A stretch of 64,000 nucleotides of DNA from contig NZ_AOIU01000013.1 in the NCBI RefSeq assembly GCF_000337455.1, positions 62,001 through 126,000 of the forward strand. The letters are read 5' to 3'. The notes below the pieces were generated by a model. The model made no database searches, was not told where the DNA came from, and saw only the letters and a list, made by a program, of their open reading frames with translations. This document shows positions 34,575 through 43,730 of the stretch, piece by piece. How positions within the stretch are numbered: the stretch's first letter is position 1; each line of letters begins with the position of its first letter. The DNA comes from Halosimplex carlsbadense 2-9-1 (GTDB lineage Archaea > Halobacteriota > Halobacteria > Halobacteriales > Haloarculaceae). The translations under genes and the position numbers were made by a program.

Positions 34575-35714
34575 TCAGGGCCGCGAGAACTCGATCGCCG
34601 CTCCCTGGCCGAAGCCGACGCACTCGGTCGCGAGGCCCAGGTCGGCGTCGCGCTTGTTCATCTCGTGGATCAGCGTCACCGGGAGCCGGGCGCCGGAGGC
34701 GCCGAGCGGGTGGCCGATGGCGATGGCGCCGCCGTTGACGTTGTAGATGTCGTCGTCGAAGCCGAGTTCGCGCTGGCAGTACAGCGCCTGGCTGGCGAAC
34801 GCCTCGTTGAGTTCCACCAGGTCGTAGTCGTCGGTGTCGCGGCCGGTCCGCTCGCAGAGCTTGCGGACCGCCGGGACCGGGCCGACGCCCATGATCGTCG
34901 GGTCGACGCCCGCGACCATGTGGTCGCCGACCTCGGCCAGCACGTCCAGCCCGTGCTCGTCGGCGAAGGCGCGGGAGGTTATCATCGTCCCAGAGGCGCC
35001 GTCGGAGATCTGGGAGGCGTTGCCCGGCGTGATCGTCCCGTCGCTCTTGAAGACGGTCGGCAGGCCCCCGAGCGTCTCCAGGGAGGTGTCCCGGCGGATG
35101 CCCTCATCTTCGTCGACGGTCCCTTCGTCGGTCTCGATCGGGACGATCTCGTCGTCGAAGCGCCCGGAGTCGGTCGCGTCGCCCGCCCGCTGGTGGCTAC
35201 GGAGGGCGAACTCGTCCTGGGCCTCCCGACTCACGTCGTACTCCTCGGCGACCTTCTCGGCGGTCATGCCCATCTGGAGCTCGCCGATGTTGTACAGCTC
35301 GGCCAGCCGCGGGTGGACCTTGTGGGTGTTCTGCCCGAGTTCGACGCGGCTCATCGACTCGACGCCGCCGGCGATGACGCAGTCGCGTTGCCCCGCCGCG
35401 ATGGCGTCGGCGCCGCGCATGATCGCCTCCGCCGAGGAGGCACACCAGCGGTTGATCGTCGCCGCCGGTACCGACTCGCCCAGGTCCGAGAGCAGGGCGA
35501 CCACGCGGGCCATGTTGTTGCCCTGTTCGTCCCGTTGCTGGGCGCAGCCCCACAGCAGGTCGTCGACCTGCTCGCTCGCCAGCCCCGTGTCGGCGAGCAT
35601 CTCGTTCACCAGCGGGACCGACAGGTCCTCGCTGCGCACGTCCGCGAAGGCGCCGTCCTCCTTTCCCTGCGGCGTCCGCCGCGCCTGCACGATGACCGGT
35701 GTCGCGTCACTCAT
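34575..35714 (-). CDS. Thiolase family acetyl-CoA C-acyltransferase
   Basis: A 379-residue thiolase. The nucleophilic Cys is Cys91 in [12 protein letters not shown], the His is in [16 protein letters not shown] and the second Cys is in [13 protein letters not shown]. The enzyme condenses or cleaves acyl-CoA (acetoacetyl-CoA formation or beta-oxidation). Length and motif order are normal. No fatty-acid genes are adjacent in the window, so the pathway role is open. A second, truncated copy of its end lies downstream. Confidence 0.95.
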   Translation of the reverse strand: MSDATPVIVQARRTPQGKEDGAFADVRSEDLSVPLVNEMLADTGLASEQVDDLLWGCAQQRDEQGNNMARVVALLSDLGESVPAATINRWCASSAEAIMRGADAIAAGQRDCVIAGGVESMSRVELGQNTHKVHPRLAELYNIGELQMGMTAEKVAEEYDVSREAQDEFALRSHQRAGDATDSGRFDDEIVPIETDEGTVDEDEGIRRDTSLETLGGLPTVFKSDGTITPGNASQISDGASGTMITSRAFADEHGLDVLAEVGDHMVAGVDPTIMGVGPVPAVRKLCERTGRDTDDYDLVELNEAFASQALYCQRELGFDDDIYNVNGGAIAIGHPLGASGARLPVTLIHEMNKRDADLGLATECVGFGQGAAIEFSRP

Positions 35715-35813
35715 GGCTTCAGAGTGGGGCCGCGACGTGTTAAGTCCTCACAAACGAGCGACGCGTCGCGCGGAGTTTCTCGGACGCCGAGTCGCGCCGG
35801 CGATCCGCGCGCC

Positions 35814-36038
35814 TCACAGCAGGTCGCCGATACCGAACAGGACGACGGGGGCGACCAGCAGCAGGACGCCGACGATCATCAGGGCCGCCGGGAGCACGAG
35901 CAGCCCCATGTCGGTCAGGAGCCACAGACCCAGCCCGCCGAGTATCAGCAGGACCCCGACGAGACCGAGTATCGCCCGGAACACGCCCTCTAGTCCGAAG
36001 TCGGCCGCGACTTCCGCAACGTCGAGGACCTCGTCCAT
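35814..36038 (-). CDS. Small two-helix membrane protein
   Basis: A 74-residue protein starting MDEVLDVAEVAADFGLEG with two hydrophobic segments (FRAILGLVGVLLILGGLGLWLL and MGLLVLPAALMIVGVLLLVAPVVLFG). No family can be named. It is divergent from another small membrane protein. The start at 36038 is preferred because the upstream in-frame stretch looks non-coding. Confidence 0.65.
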   Translation of the reverse strand: MDEVLDVAEVAADFGLEGVFRAILGLVGVLLILGGLGLWLLTDMGLLVLPAALMIVGVLLLVAPVVLFGIGDLL

Positions 36039-36129
36039 GGTTCGTCCGACGTGTCGTTCTCCCGGCGACATAAACGTGACGAGACGTGTCAACGGAAAAT
36101 CTATCACGGTCGGGAGCGAACGACGGTAC

Positions 36130-36321
36130 ATGGGCCGTCAGGGTATCACGTTCGATCTGGGGCTGCTCGCTCTGGGGTCGCTGCTCCTGCTCGGGACCGC
36201 CGCGGTCCTGTTCACGGGGAATCTGAACGTCGTGGGGTACGGCGTCCCGCTCGCGTTCGCGGGGCTCGCCGCCGTCTTCCTCGGTGTCACCCGCCTCCAG
36301 CGGACGGTCGACGGCGCGTAA
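36130..36321 (+). CDS. Small two-helix membrane protein
   Basis: A 63-residue protein, MGRQGITFDLGLL..., with two hydrophobic helices (LLALGSLLLLGTAAVLF and VPLAFAGLAAVFLGV) and a short basic end. It resembles many haloarchaeal orphan membrane peptides. It precedes the AAA ATPase gene by 85 bp in the same direction. Confidence 0.65.
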   Translation: MGRQGITFDLGLLALGSLLLLGTAAVLFTGNLNVVGYGVPLAFAGLAAVFLGVTRLQRTVDGA

Positions 36322-36406
36322 GTGCGCCCGGGGCGGCCTCGACGGGACCGCGACGGCCGGGCTAGTTCGCGACACTTATCCGGTCGGGGGACGAATCTCG
36401 GTGGGA

Positions 36407-37774
36407 ATGAGCGATCCGGAGCTTGCGGTCGTGGAGTTCGTGCTGACTGTGCAGGCCTACAGCGACAACCGCGACCTCGACGCCGACGATCTGCCGCCCG
36501 CCTACCGGGCGGTCTTCTGGAACGACGGGGAGATCGAGCGCCCGCTCTCGGCCACCACGACGACGGCCCGAGAGGCGACCGACGTGGACCGGCCCTGGGA
36601 GGCCATCTCGGGGCTGATGTTCACCGACCGGGACGACTTCTCGGGCACGATCACCTTCACCGACGAGGACATGGCCGAGGAGTGGTTCCTCGACCGGGTC
36701 GACGCCGACCACCTCAACGACAACCCCGTCCTCGCGGGCGTCTACGAGGACGCGGTCGACGGCGCGGACTACGAGTACGCCCGCGCGGAGAACCGCCCGG
36801 TTCGGGCCGACCGGGTCTGGATCGACCAGCTCCTCGAGGAGTACTTCGACGAGGACGACGAGGACGAACAGGAGATGCTCGACCTCGTCGACATCCGCGC
36901 CCCCGAGGAGGTCGAGATGAGCATGGACGATCTGGTGCTCACCGCCGACCAGGAGGGAGAGATCCACAAGATCGTCAAGGCCATCGAGCACCGCGACTAC
37001 CTCGCCCAGATCGGACTGCGGGAGATCGGCAAGCTCCTGTTCGTCGGCCCGCCCGGCACCGGGAAGACGTCCGTGGCGCGAGCGCTCGCCAGCGAGCTCG
37101 ACCTGCCGTTCGTCGAGGTCAAACTCTCCATGATCACCTCCCAGTACCTCGGCGAGACCGCCAAGAACGTCGAGAAGGTGTTCGAGGTCGCTACCCGGCT
37201 CTCGCCGTGTATCCTCTTCATGGACGAGTTCGACTTCGTCGCCAAGACCCGCGCCAGCGACGAGCACGCCGCCATCAAACGCGCGGTCAACACCCTGCTC
37301 AAGAGCATCGACGAGGTCAGCCTCATCGAACACGAGGTGTTGCTCATCGGCGCGACGAACCACCCCGACCAGCTCGACGCCGCGGCGTGGCGCCGCTTCG
37401 ACGAGATCGTCAACTTCCCCAAGCCCGACGACCAGATGCGCGCGGACATCCTGCAGGTCGTCACCCGGGAGATGGAGATCGTCGACTTCGACCCGATGGA
37501 AGTCGCCCGCCAGACCGAGGGGCTGACCGGAAGCGACCTCCGGCTCGTGTTGCGCGAAGCCGTACTCGACGCGCTGACCGAGGAGCGCACCACGCTCACT
37601 CAGCAGGACCTGATGGACGCCGTCGCGGGCTTCGAGGAGCGGGACAACCTCAAGAACATGGACATGATCGAGGGCGACCACGACGCTCTGGTCGCCGGCG
37701 GCGACATCTCCGGGACGAGCGACGCCGCCTCCGACGGCGGTCACGAGCACAGCCACGACCACAACCACGACTAG
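36407..37774 (+). CDS. AAA ATPase with haloarchaeal N-terminal domain and His-rich tail
   Basis: A 455-residue protein. Residues 1-175 are an acidic domain unique to haloarchaeal relatives. Residues about 180-420 are a classical AAA module: Walker A GPPGTGKTS (Lys near 220), Walker B ILFMDEFD (Asp273, Glu274), sensor LLIGATNHPDQLD, an Arg finger in AAWRRFDEIV and a C-lid (GLTGSDLRLVLREAVLDAL). This group resembles proteasome-regulatory/FtsH/Cdc48-like unfoldases. The tail ends HEHSHDHNHD, a likely metal-binding string. No protease domain is present, so it may work with a separate partner. Confidence 0.9.
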   Translation: MSDPELAVVEFVLTVQAYSDNRDLDADDLPPAYRAVFWNDGEIERPLSATTTTAREATDVDRPWEAISGLMFTDRDDFSGTITFTDEDMAEEWFLDRVDADHLNDNPVLAGVYEDAVDGADYEYARAENRPVRADRVWIDQLLEEYFDEDDEDEQEMLDLVDIRAPEEVEMSMDDLVLTADQEGEIHKIVKAIEHRDYLAQIGLREIGKLLFVGPPGTGKTSVARALASELDLPFVEVKLSMITSQYLGETAKNVEKVFEVATRLSPCILFMDEFDFVAKTRASDEHAAIKRAVNTLLKSIDEVSLIEHEVLLIGATNHPDQLDAAAWRRFDEIVNFPKPDDQMRADILQVVTREMEIVDFDPMEVARQTEGLTGSDLRLVLREAVLDALTEERTTLTQQDLMDAVAGFEERDNLKNMDMIEGDHDALVAGGDISGTSDAASDGGHEHSHDHNHD

Positions 37775-37783
37775 CGGCGAGCG

Positions 37784-38803
37784 CTACGCGTCCGGGTCGC
37801 TCACCCTCACGAGCTGTTTCCCGATGTTCTCGCCTTCGAACAGCCCGAGGAAGGCCTCGGGCGCCGACTCCAGCCCTTCGGTGACGGTCTCGCGGTACTG
37901 CAGGTCGCCCCTCGCGACCCACTCGGCCAGCCGCCCGGTCGCGGCCTCGAATCGCGGCGCGAAGTCGCCGACGAGGAAGCCCTCGACGCGGGCGCGCTTG
38001 CTGACGAGCCCGGGGAGCTTGCGCGGGCCGGTCGGGCGCTCGGTGGCGTTGTACAGCGATATCTGGCCGCAGACGGCGACGCGGGCGTCGACGTTCAGCC
38101 GGTCGAAGACGGCGTCGGTGATCGGCCCGCCGACGTTGTCGAAGTAGGCGTCGACGCCGTCGGGCGCCGCCTCGTCCAGCGCCGCGCCGTAGTCGTCGGT
38201 CGCGCTGTAGTCGATCCCCGCGTCGAAGCCCAGCTCGTCTTCGAGGAAAGCGACTTTCTCCGCCGAGCCCGCGAAGCCGACGACGCGGGCGCCCGCGAGA
38301 TTCGCGATCTGGCCGGCGACGGAGCCGACCGCGCCCGCGGCGCCCGTGACGACGAACGTGTCGCCGGGGCCGGGCTCGGCCACCTCGCGGACCCCGAAGT
38401 AGGCGGTCCGGCCGGGCATCCCGAGGACGCCCAGCGCCGTCGAGACCGGGCCCAGGTCCGGGTCGACTTCCCGGAGCGCGGTCCCGGGCGCGGCGGCGTA
38501 GTCGGCCCACCGGAGGTTGCCGGTCACGATATCGCCCGCCTCGAAGCCGGCACCGTTCGATTCGACGACTTCGCCGACGACGCCGCCCTGGAGCGGGTCG
38601 CCCACTTCCCAGGGGTCGGCGTAGGACTCGGCGGCGCTCATGCGGCCGCGCATGTACGGGTCGACCGAGAGATAGCGGGTGCGGACGAGCGCCTCGCCCG
38701 GGGCGGGTTCGGGTACGTCCGTCTCCACGAGGTCGAACGTGTCGCGGTCCGGTTTCCCCTCGGGTCGCTTCGCCAGACGAAACTGCCTGTTGGTGTCGCG
38801 CAT
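37784..38803 (-). CDS. Zinc-free medium-chain (PTGR/leukotriene-B4-dehydrogenase-like) NADP-dependent oxidoreductase
   Basis: A 339-residue protein starting MRDTNRQFRLAKRPEGKP. Diagnostic features of the prostaglandin reductase/alkenal reductase group are YLSVDPYMRGRM, the Rossmann segment VTGAAGAVGSVAGQIAN and YFDNVGGPITDAV. No zinc ligands of alcohol dehydrogenases are present. It should reduce alpha,beta-unsaturated ketones or aldehydes with NADPH, a detoxification role. The 3' end lies 9 bp from the convergent AAA ATPase stop. Confidence 0.93.
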   Translation of the reverse strand: MRDTNRQFRLAKRPEGKPDRDTFDLVETDVPEPAPGEALVRTRYLSVDPYMRGRMSAAESYADPWEVGDPLQGGVVGEVVESNGAGFEAGDIVTGNLRWADYAAAPGTALREVDPDLGPVSTALGVLGMPGRTAYFGVREVAEPGPGDTFVVTGAAGAVGSVAGQIANLAGARVVGFAGSAEKVAFLEDELGFDAGIDYSATDDYGAALDEAAPDGVDAYFDNVGGPITDAVFDRLNVDARVAVCGQISLYNATERPTGPRKLPGLVSKRARVEGFLVGDFAPRFEAATGRLAEWVARGDLQYRETVTEGLESAPEAFLGLFEGENIGKQLVRVSDPDA

Positions 38804-38921
38804 GGACACCGATTGGGGCCGACGCCGGAATAGTCCGGGGACTCGGTCTGGCCGGTGTGGGCGAAACGCGACCCGGCGGCCGACCGTCAGCGTTTCCTCC
38901 GGACCGGTCGAACGGGGCGAC

Positions 38922-39224
38922 ATGTACCTCTCGCCGGCGGTGCGAACGATCCGCGACGACCCGGTCGAAGGGGAGTCGGTGACGCTGTTGCTGGAGGTGG
39001 CGGACGACGCGGCGATCGACGAGGTGGCCGCGGCCCTCGAGGCGGCCGGCGCGACCGTCGAGGAGGAACTGCAGTTCCGAACCCTGCAGGCGACCGTCGC
39101 TCACGAGCGGGTCGGTGCGGTCTGCGAGGCCGACGGGATCGCCCACGTCGAGACGGGAAACACGCTGGGGCTCGACCCCGACGAGGCCGAGGGTGCGGGT
39201 GAAGACGTGCGTCCCGGCGGGTGA
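38922..39224 (+). CDS. Small hypothetical protein with I9-like ferredoxin-fold pattern
   Basis: A 100-residue protein, MYLSPAVRTIRDDP..., with strand-helix-strand organisation (VTLLLEVADD, AAIDEVAAALEAAGATVEEEL, QATVAHERVGAVCEADGIAHVE) reminiscent of subtilase propeptide/inhibitor I9 folds. No protease gene is adjacent, so an inhibitor role is only a guess. The acidic tail is low complexity. It is divergent from the MDR reductase gene. Confidence 0.65.
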   Translation: MYLSPAVRTIRDDPVEGESVTLLLEVADDAAIDEVAAALEAAGATVEEELQFRTLQATVAHERVGAVCEADGIAHVETGNTLGLDPDEAEGAGEDVRPGG

Positions 39225-39358
39225 GGCGACGACGCTCCCAGCCGCCGCGGACGGGCGCCAGGGGCCCACGAACGACCGTTCGGTCGAACGAAACGGCGAT
39301 TTCGGGCGCTGGCGCCGAGAGCGCAAGCGTTTACTTCGCCCCAGCGGTACTCAGCGTC

Positions 39359-39814
39359 ATGCCCGACTGTCCACTCGCGGACGAGTGCCCCAGTTTCCAG
39401 GAGCGCATCGAGGGGATGGGCTGTACGCACTACGGCGACCGCGGCGGCGCCGAGTGGTGCAATCACTACAACCAGCCGATCGAGGACCTCAAGAGTCAAC
39501 CCGTCCAGCCCGGCCAGGAGGTCGAGGTGGCCGTCGAGGACATCCACGAGAGCGGCGCCGGCGTCGGCCGGACCGAGGACGGCTTCATCATCATGGTCGA
39601 CGGCGTCCTGCCGCCGGCCCGCGCGAAGGTGAAGATCACCAAGGTCCGCTCGAACCACGCCCGCGCCGAGGAACTCGAACGCCTCCCCGACGACCCCGAC
39701 GACGAGGGTGAAGAGGCCGAAGGCGAGGCCGAGGAAGGCGACGACGAGGCCGACGAGGCCGACGGAACCGACCGCGAGCGCCTCGGTAGCCGCGACAACT
39801 TCTGGGGCTCGTAG
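39359..39814 (+). CDS. TRAM-domain protein with Cys-rich N-terminus
   Basis: A 151-residue protein. Residues 1-45 contain five Cys and two His (CPLADECPSF...MGCTHYG...WCNHYNQP), a likely metal-binding knuckle. Residues about 50-105 are the TRAM OB-fold (VQPGQEVEVAVEDIHESGAGVGRTEDG, then VDGVLPPARAKVKITKVRSNHARAEE). TRAM proteins in archaea bind RNA and act as RNA chaperones or modify tRNA enzymes. The tail is highly acidic. It is a normal length for haloarchaeal stand-alone TRAM proteins plus tail. Confidence 0.9.
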   Translation: MPDCPLADECPSFQERIEGMGCTHYGDRGGAEWCNHYNQPIEDLKSQPVQPGQEVEVAVEDIHESGAGVGRTEDGFIIMVDGVLPPARAKVKITKVRSNHARAEELERLPDDPDDEGEEAEGEAEEGDDEADEADGTDRERLGSRDNFWGS

Positions 39815-39939
39815 CCCCCACCGCGGCCGGCGCTTCAACCTGGACAGTCGTGACGCCGCTCGTTTCGTTCTCCCCGCTCGCTCCCGCTCGATAGCCGACC
39901 TGTCGCCGGTTTCACAGTCGATCTCGCTCGTTTCAGCGG

Positions 39940-39946
39940 TTTTATC
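39940..39946 (+). promoter_or_regulatory. TATA box of the flippase gene
   Basis: TTTTATC is centred about 29 bp before the GTG at 39972, which supports this GTG as a leaderless start. Confidence 0.5.
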
Positions 39947-39971
39947 CGGTCGGATCCGCCAACGTAGCGCC

Positions 39972-41693
39972 GTGGTTCCCGACCCCGCGGTCGCCGACGA
40001 GTCCGCCGACGAACCCGTCACTGGCGAGTCCGTTCCGGCGGACAGCGCCGAGGCCGGGGACGAACCGTCCGGCGCCGAGCGGCGCCCGACGGACGCGCCG
40101 TCGGCCGATGGACCCGCCGACCCCGTCGAGGCGCGACTCGACGACGCGCTGGAGCGGGTCGCCCACGGCGCGACCGTCTCGGTGCCGAGCATCCTCCTCC
40201 AGCGCGGGCTGACCGTCGCCTTTACCGCGGTCCTGACGAACGGCTTCGCGGCGGGCGCCTACGGCGTCTTCGCGGTCGCCCGCCGGCTCCAGCAGTTCCT
40301 GCTGCACGTCGCGCTGGGCTTTCGAAGCGGGCTCAGCCGGTTCCTGCCCACCGCCGACTCGCCGGCCGAACGCGATGCGCTCGTCACCGTCGCCGGCCTG
40401 CTGCTGGGGACCGTCGCGACCGTCTTCGGCGCCGCGCTGTACCTGAGCGCGCCGCTGGTGACCGCCGTCACCGACCAGCGACCGCTGTTCGGGACCGTGT
40501 TGCGCGTGTTCGCCGTCGGCCTGCCCGCGACGGTCTGGCTGTTCACCGCGGCGGAGGTCCTGCGCGGGCTGGAGGAGGTCGGCCCGCTGAACCTCACGCT
40601 CCGGGTCGGCTTCCCGGCCGCGCAGCTGGTCGTGGGCGTCGTCGGCACCGTCGTCTACGGCGACCTTGCCGCGGTCGCCGTCGGCGTCGTCGCGGTTTCG
40701 GGGCTGACCGGCCTCGTCGCGACCGCGTGGCTCGTCCGCGAGCGCGGGCTCGGGCTGCGATTCCACGGGCGCGACGGCGACGGGGACAACTGCGCCGATA
40801 CGGCCGCCGATGGCCACGAATCCGACGCCGACGCACTCGACCTGCGGTCGGTGTGGCGCCGGTACGTCCGCTACACGGCCCCGCTGTTCGTCGGCGGGGT
40901 CGCGACGACGATACAGCGGCTGGGCTTCTACCCGCTGATCGCCGTGTTCCTGACCGACGTGGCCGGCGGCGTCTTCGCGGTCGGGATGGTCGTCGGGTCG
41001 CTGGTGCGGCTGCCGCTGATCGGGCTCAACCAGTTCGTCCCGCCGGTCGCCGCCGCGCTCCACGAGGACGACCATCGCGCCGCGCTCTCGCGGTTCTACC
41101 ACGTCACCAGCCGGCTCGTCCTCGTCGGCGTCGTCGGCCTCTCCGTGCCCGTGGTCGTCTACCGCGAGACGGTGATGTCGCTGTTCGGCCCCGCCTTCGT
41201 GCCCTACGCGCCGCTGCTGGTCGGGTTCGTTCTCGCGCAGTTCGGCGCCTGCGCCGCCGGCAGCGTCGGCATCCTCCTCATGATGACCGACAACCAGCGG
41301 CCCTACCTCGCGGTCAACGTCTGTATCACCCTCCTGCTGACCGCCGTCGCCGTGCCGCTGACGATACGGTTCGGCCTCTCGGGGCTCGTGGCGAGCTACG
41401 TACTCATGCTGACGCTGAACAACGGACTGGAGGTCGCCGTCCTCTACCACTTCGAGCGGCTCCAGCCGTTTACCCCGCTCCACGGGAAACCGCTCGCAGC
41501 GGCGGTGCCGCTGGGCGTCGTCGCCTGGAGCGCGAAGGCCGCGCTCGCGGGGCCGGCGGCGCCCGTCGTCGGCGTAGTCGGTGGACTGGCCGCGTACGCG
41601 GCGACCCTTCGATTCCTCGGGTTCACCCCCACCGAGCGGCGACTCGCGGGGACGCTCCGCGACCGGTATCGCGCCGCGCTCTCGCGGGAGTGA
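39972..41693 (+). CDS. Polysaccharide/lipid-linked oligosaccharide flippase (Wzx/MATE-like)
   Basis: A protein of about 573 residues read from GTG (VVPDPAVADES). After an acidic N-terminus of about 70 residues, 12-14 hydrophobic helices follow in the RfbX/polysaccharide-transport pattern (VSVPSILLQRGLTVAFTAVL; TAPLFVGGVATTIQRLGFYPLI; VGMVVGSLVRLPLIGLNQF). Such proteins move lipid-linked glycans across the membrane for N-glycosylation of the S-layer or for exopolysaccharide. The TATA position supports the GTG start. A mannose-1-phosphate guanylyltransferase gene about 4.5 kb away may feed the same process. Confidence 0.88.
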   Translation: MVPDPAVADESADEPVTGESVPADSAEAGDEPSGAERRPTDAPSADGPADPVEARLDDALERVAHGATVSVPSILLQRGLTVAFTAVLTNGFAAGAYGVFAVARRLQQFLLHVALGFRSGLSRFLPTADSPAERDALVTVAGLLLGTVATVFGAALYLSAPLVTAVTDQRPLFGTVLRVFAVGLPATVWLFTAAEVLRGLEEVGPLNLTLRVGFPAAQLVVGVVGTVVYGDLAAVAVGVVAVSGLTGLVATAWLVRERGLGLRFHGRDGDGDNCADTAADGHESDADALDLRSVWRRYVRYTAPLFVGGVATTIQRLGFYPLIAVFLTDVAGGVFAVGMVVGSLVRLPLIGLNQFVPPVAAALHEDDHRAALSRFYHVTSRLVLVGVVGLSVPVVVYRETVMSLFGPAFVPYAPLLVGFVLAQFGACAAGSVGILLMMTDNQRPYLAVNVCITLLLTAVAVPLTIRFGLSGLVASYVLMLTLNNGLEVAVLYHFERLQPFTPLHGKPLAAAVPLGVVAWSAKAALAGPAAPVVGVVGGLAAYAATLRFLGFTPTERRLAGTLRDRYRAALSRE

Positions 41694-41787
41694 GAGACGG
41701 GAGCCCCTCCGCGAACCCCGCGCCCGGCCGACAGCCGTCGATCCGAAACCTCCCGGTTCTTTGAGGCACCGGTCCCAGCACTCGCGT

Positions 41788-42573
41788 ATGGATCTGCAAC
41801 TCGACGGCAGCGCTGCACTGACGACGGCCAGCTCCAGCGGCCTCGGTCTCGCGAGCGCGAAGGCGCTCGCCCGCGAGGGCGCGGACGTGGCCGTCTGCGG
41901 GCGCACCGAATCACACCTCGAATCGGCCGAGAGCGAACTGCAGGGGCTCGGCGACGGCGACGTGCTCGCCGTCCAGGTCGACCTGACCGACCGCGCGGAG
42001 GTCGAGGCCTACGTCGAACAGGTCGCCGACGAGTTCGGCGGCATCGACCAGGTCGTCATGAGCGCGGGTGGCCCGCCCAGCGGCGCGTTCCTGGAGATGG
42101 ACGACGACGACTGGTACGGCGCCTACGACACGCTCGTCATGTCCGCCGTCTGGACGACGCGCTTTGCCTACCCCTACCTCGCCGAGTCCGAGCAGGGCTC
42201 GATCACGGCGATCACCTCGCGGTCGGTCCGGGAGGTCATCGACGATCTCGTCCTCTCGAACGCGGTCCGGCGGGCGGTCATCGGGATGGTCAAGACCCAG
42301 GCGCGGGAGTTCGCCCCCGACGTACGGGTCAACGCCGTCCTGCCGAGCGCCCACGAGACGGCGCGGATGGAGGAGCTCATCTCCGACGCCGTCGAACGCG
42401 GCGAGTACGAAGACTACGAGGCGGGTCTGGCCGACTGGGGCGAGGGCGTCCCGCTCGGCCGGATGGGCCAGCCGGGCGAGCTCGGCGACGTGGTGGCCTT
42501 TCTCGCCAGTCCGCGGGCGAGCTACGTGAGCGGGGTTGCGCTGCCCATCGACGGCGCGACGATGCGGAGCTAG
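41788..42573 (+). CDS. SDR family oxidoreductase lacking the usual YxxxK motif
   Basis: A 261-residue Rossmann-fold protein with the cofactor motif TASSSGLG near residue 13 and a normal C-terminal PIDGA end. In the position where classical SDRs have Tyr-x3-Lys it reads DDLVLSNAVRRAVIGMVKTQA, so the catalytic Tyr is not evident; this is typical of a 3-oxoacyl-ACP-reductase-like subfamily. It presumably uses NAD(P)H but activity is uncertain. Its TAG stop interlocks with the stop of the convergent membrane gene in a CTAG. Confidence 0.88.
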   Translation: MDLQLDGSAALTTASSSGLGLASAKALAREGADVAVCGRTESHLESAESELQGLGDGDVLAVQVDLTDRAEVEAYVEQVADEFGGIDQVVMSAGGPPSGAFLEMDDDDWYGAYDTLVMSAVWTTRFAYPYLAESEQGSITAITSRSVREVIDDLVLSNAVRRAVIGMVKTQAREFAPDVRVNAVLPSAHETARMEELISDAVERGEYEDYEAGLADWGEGVPLGRMGQPGELGDVVAFLASPRASYVSGVALPIDGATMRS

Positions 42574-43028
42574 ATCGGGTTCCGGTCCGAAGGCGTCTCA
42601 CGCTGTCGACCGAGCAGGTAGCCGGTCGCGGTTCCGAGCGGGAGGGCGAGCCAACCGACGTAGAGGAGATTGACGAGTCCGACGAACAGCGCGGCGCCGA
42701 CTCGCTCGACGGGGCCGGCGGTCCCGCCGAGCGCCTCGCCGAACAGGCTCGCCGCGAGGACGAACCCAGCGGGGCCGAAGACACCTGTGAGCGTGCCGGC
42801 GAGCGCGCCGCGGTTTCGGAGTCGCCAGTGCCCGGTTCCTTCGACGACCACGAGCCAGCAGCACGCGCCGACCGCCCCGACGCCGAGCGCGACGACCGCG
42901 AGCATGTGACCGTCCCAGGCCGCACCGTCCCAAGGCACGACCGAGAACGCCGCCACCACTCCGGCGCCGACGGCGCCGAACAACAGGCCGGCCAGCGCCG
43001 CCCACCGGAGCGACAGCTCGTCAGCCAT
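42570..43028 (-). CDS. Membrane protein, four helices
   Basis: A 152-residue hydrophobic protein starting MADELSLRWAALAG, with about four helices (AALAGLLFGAVGAGVVAAFSVV; MLAVVALGVGAVGACCWLVVV; VFGPAGFVLAASLFG; GAALFVGLVNLLYVGWLALP). No known family can be assigned. It converges with the SDR gene, whose stop shares the palindrome CTAG, and lies 2 bp from the next gene in the same direction, suggesting an operon. Confidence 0.72.
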   Translation of the reverse strand: MADELSLRWAALAGLLFGAVGAGVVAAFSVVPWDGAAWDGHMLAVVALGVGAVGACCWLVVVEGTGHWRLRNRGALAGTLTGVFGPAGFVLAASLFGEALGGTAGPVERVGAALFVGLVNLLYVGWLALPLGTATGYLLGRQRETPSDRNPI

Positions 43029-43030
43029 CG

Positions 43031-43261
43031 TCACCGCGCGCCCGGCGACCCGCCGCTCTGTCCGTCGGACTTGGCGGTCAGCGACCAGACGAGCAGTCCC
43101 AACGAGATCAGCGCGACGAACACGGAGACGACGTAGCCGACCGAGTCGGCGGTCCCGAGTATCGACCCCGGCAGGAACGCCGAGACGACCAGCAGGATCG
43201 CCGCCGAGATCGTCCCTGCGAGCGCCAGGATCAGCAGCCAGAAGCGAACCGCGGGGTCCAT
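43031..43261 (-). CDS. Small two-helix membrane protein
   Basis: A 76-residue protein, MDPAVRFWLLILALAGT..., with two helices (FWLLILALAGTISAAILLVVSAF and VGYVVSVFVALISLGLLVWSL) and a short polar tail. It precedes the four-helix membrane gene by 2 bp and is probably co-transcribed with it. Unknown function. Confidence 0.72.
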   Translation of the reverse strand: MDPAVRFWLLILALAGTISAAILLVVSAFLPGSILGTADSVGYVVSVFVALISLGLLVWSLTAKSDGQSGGSPGAR

Positions 43262-43730
43262 GTTGCCCGGCGGTTGTCACCCGCGGAATATGAGCGTTCC
43301 GGCGAGCGTGGTGAATCCTGTGCCGTTCGAGTTGCTCGTTGAGCAGTTCTTTCTGGTCGATTCGATATGGGAGGAGTTCGATCGAGAGCGACCGCAGTCG
43401 ACGGTGAGCGATGAAATCTTCAGCCCGCTCGCCCGCTTGAGTTAGGACTGCACTCGACAGCAAGCGATGAACGCCCTCGACCCGCTCGCGGTCGCTGAGC
43501 GACATATCCTCGCGGCCGGGGGCCGCTTCGGATAAAGGTCGCTCAGGCGACTACATGAACGCGAGCGTGCCTCGCCCTTTCAGCATTTTCGAGGTGGAGC
43601 CTCCGGCCTCAAGGAGCGAGCGAAGTGAGCGAGTAGGCCGGAGAGGAAACCGATATAGTCCCACACAACCAGCACACCTTGGCAGTTTGACTCCCAATCA
43701 TTTAATAACTGTCAAATACATGCCTGAAAT
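43262..43730. other. Region upstream of tnpB without a secure gene
   Basis: Short open frames occur on both strands, for example 43314-43445 on the plus strand, but none is recognisable. A hairpin with CTCCGGCCT/AGGCCGGAG arms lies near 43601-43652. The right part (43655-43730) is A/T-richer and probably belongs to the left end of the IS1341-type element. Confidence 0.5.
43701..43708 (+). promoter_or_regulatory. TATA box of tnpB
   Basis: TTTAATAA is centred about 27 bp before the ATG at 43731, predicting a leaderless message. Confidence 0.55.

Noticed and set aside
43314-43445. Small plus-strand frame and an opposing minus-strand frame before tnpB
   Set aside because: Both lack a recognisable family or promoter; the minus-strand frame reads through a real membrane gene.
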